The position numbers and the translations under genes are program-made. A DNA stretch of 64,000 nucleotides from Luidia sarsii (lineage: Eukaryota; Echinodermata; Asteroidea; Paxillosida; Luidiidae). Below, piece after piece: positions 63,507 to 64,000 of this stretch. The stretch covers positions 11,179,202 through 11,243,201 of the forward strand of contig OX465111.1 of the NCBI GenBank assembly GCA_949987565.1, written 5' to 3'. The notes below the pieces were generated by a model. It made no database searches. It worked only from the letters and a program-made list of their open reading frames with translations, and was not told the origin of the DNA. The number at the start of each line of letters is the position of its first letter. Within the stretch, counting starts at the first letter, position 1.

Positions 63507-63509
63507 GTA

Positions 63510-64000
63510 GGATATAGATTGGGTTAGGTTCGGCTGGGTAGGGTTGGGTTTGATGCGTTGGGCTGAGTAGGGACAGGTTGGAGTGGAGTGGGTTTGGTTG
63601 TTTGGAGTTTTGGCAGTTGGATTGGGTTTGGTTGGGCTGTGTTGGGTGTGATGGGCTTGATTGAGTTGGAGTTGGAGGGGTTTTGATGGGCTAGGTTGAG
63701 TTGGGTTTGTTTAGGATTAATTTATTTGGGCTGATCATGAGTTAGACTGTGTTTGATTGGATTGGTTTGGGTAGCATGGGTTTGGTTTGGTTTGGTTTGG
63801 TTTGGTTTGGTTTGGTTTGGTTTGGTTTGGTTTGGTTTGGTTTGGTTTGGGGTGAGTTTGGTTTGGTTGAGTTGGGATGAGTTGGGTTTGGTTGAGTTGG
63901 GATGAGTTGGGTTTGGTTGGGTTTGGCTGGGCTGGGATGAGTTGGGTTAGGGTGAGTTGGGATGAGTTGGGTTTGGTTGGGTTGGGTTTGGTTGGGTTGG
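63510..64000. repeat. (GGTTT/GGGTT)n simple repeat
   Basis: ggttggg, ggtttgg and gatgagttggg words, pure tttgg between 63780 and 63850, running to the window edge. G-rich on the plus strand. Confidence 0.93.

Overview
The window is intron-rich animal genomic DNA. Nearly all of it lies inside one very large plus-strand gene. I resolve 53 coding exons from position 88 to 63506. Joined in phase they give 8,619 bases, or 2,873 residues, with no stop. The gene is cut at both window edges: the first exon is entered in phase 1 and the last leaves in phase 1 with a donor. No start codon, signal peptide, transmembrane segment or stop is inside the window. The domain set (NIDO-AMOP-VWD with EGF, HYR-like and SEA modules), the mixed base composition, and introns packed with minisatellites and short DNA transposons fit a marine invertebrate deuterostome. 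A lancelet is my first guess, because intronic minisatellites are a known lancelet trait; hemichordate or echinoderm remain possible. The species is inference.

Layout of the encoded protein. Residues 1-45 are a calcium-binding EGF. Residues 46-205 are a Thr/Pro/Ser mucin-like tract. Six HYR-like cysteine-containing beta domains follow to residue 713. Then come NIDO (about 714-970), AMOP (about 970-1116), VWD (about 1117-1310), a post-VWD region, a cadherin-like Ig fold and an EGF (to 1568). Next are 18 EGF modules, mostly calcium-binding (1569-2336), a SEA domain (2337-2459), three Notch-type EGFs (2460-2577) and ten compact EGF-like modules of about 30 residues (2578-2873), the last continuing the array toward the right edge. 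NIDO-AMOP-VWD-EGF is the MUC4-type core. The product is therefore probably a large secreted or membrane-tethered mucin-like adhesion protein; function beyond that is not shown by the sequence.

The introns hold most of the novelty. A family of about 440-460 bp elements with CACTA-type ends (CACTATGAACATCTAAACC), 3-bp target duplications and many CCGTGAAA/TTTCACGG subterminal motifs occurs at least 13 times. One copy (32890-33931) carries an inverted, nearly identical copy of part of this gene's own SEA exon and its upstream intron: a Pack-CACTA-like exon capture. Two tRNA-derived SINE families, two non-LTR reverse-transcriptase fragments, a piggyBac-like MITE with a matching empty site, a second probable MITE, Penelope-like fragments with hammerhead-ribozyme-like cores, and more than 15 tandem-repeat arrays fill the rest. 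The 3' end (60.5-63.2 kb) shows recent tandem duplication of an EGF exon pair, including one unit whose exon has been deleted.
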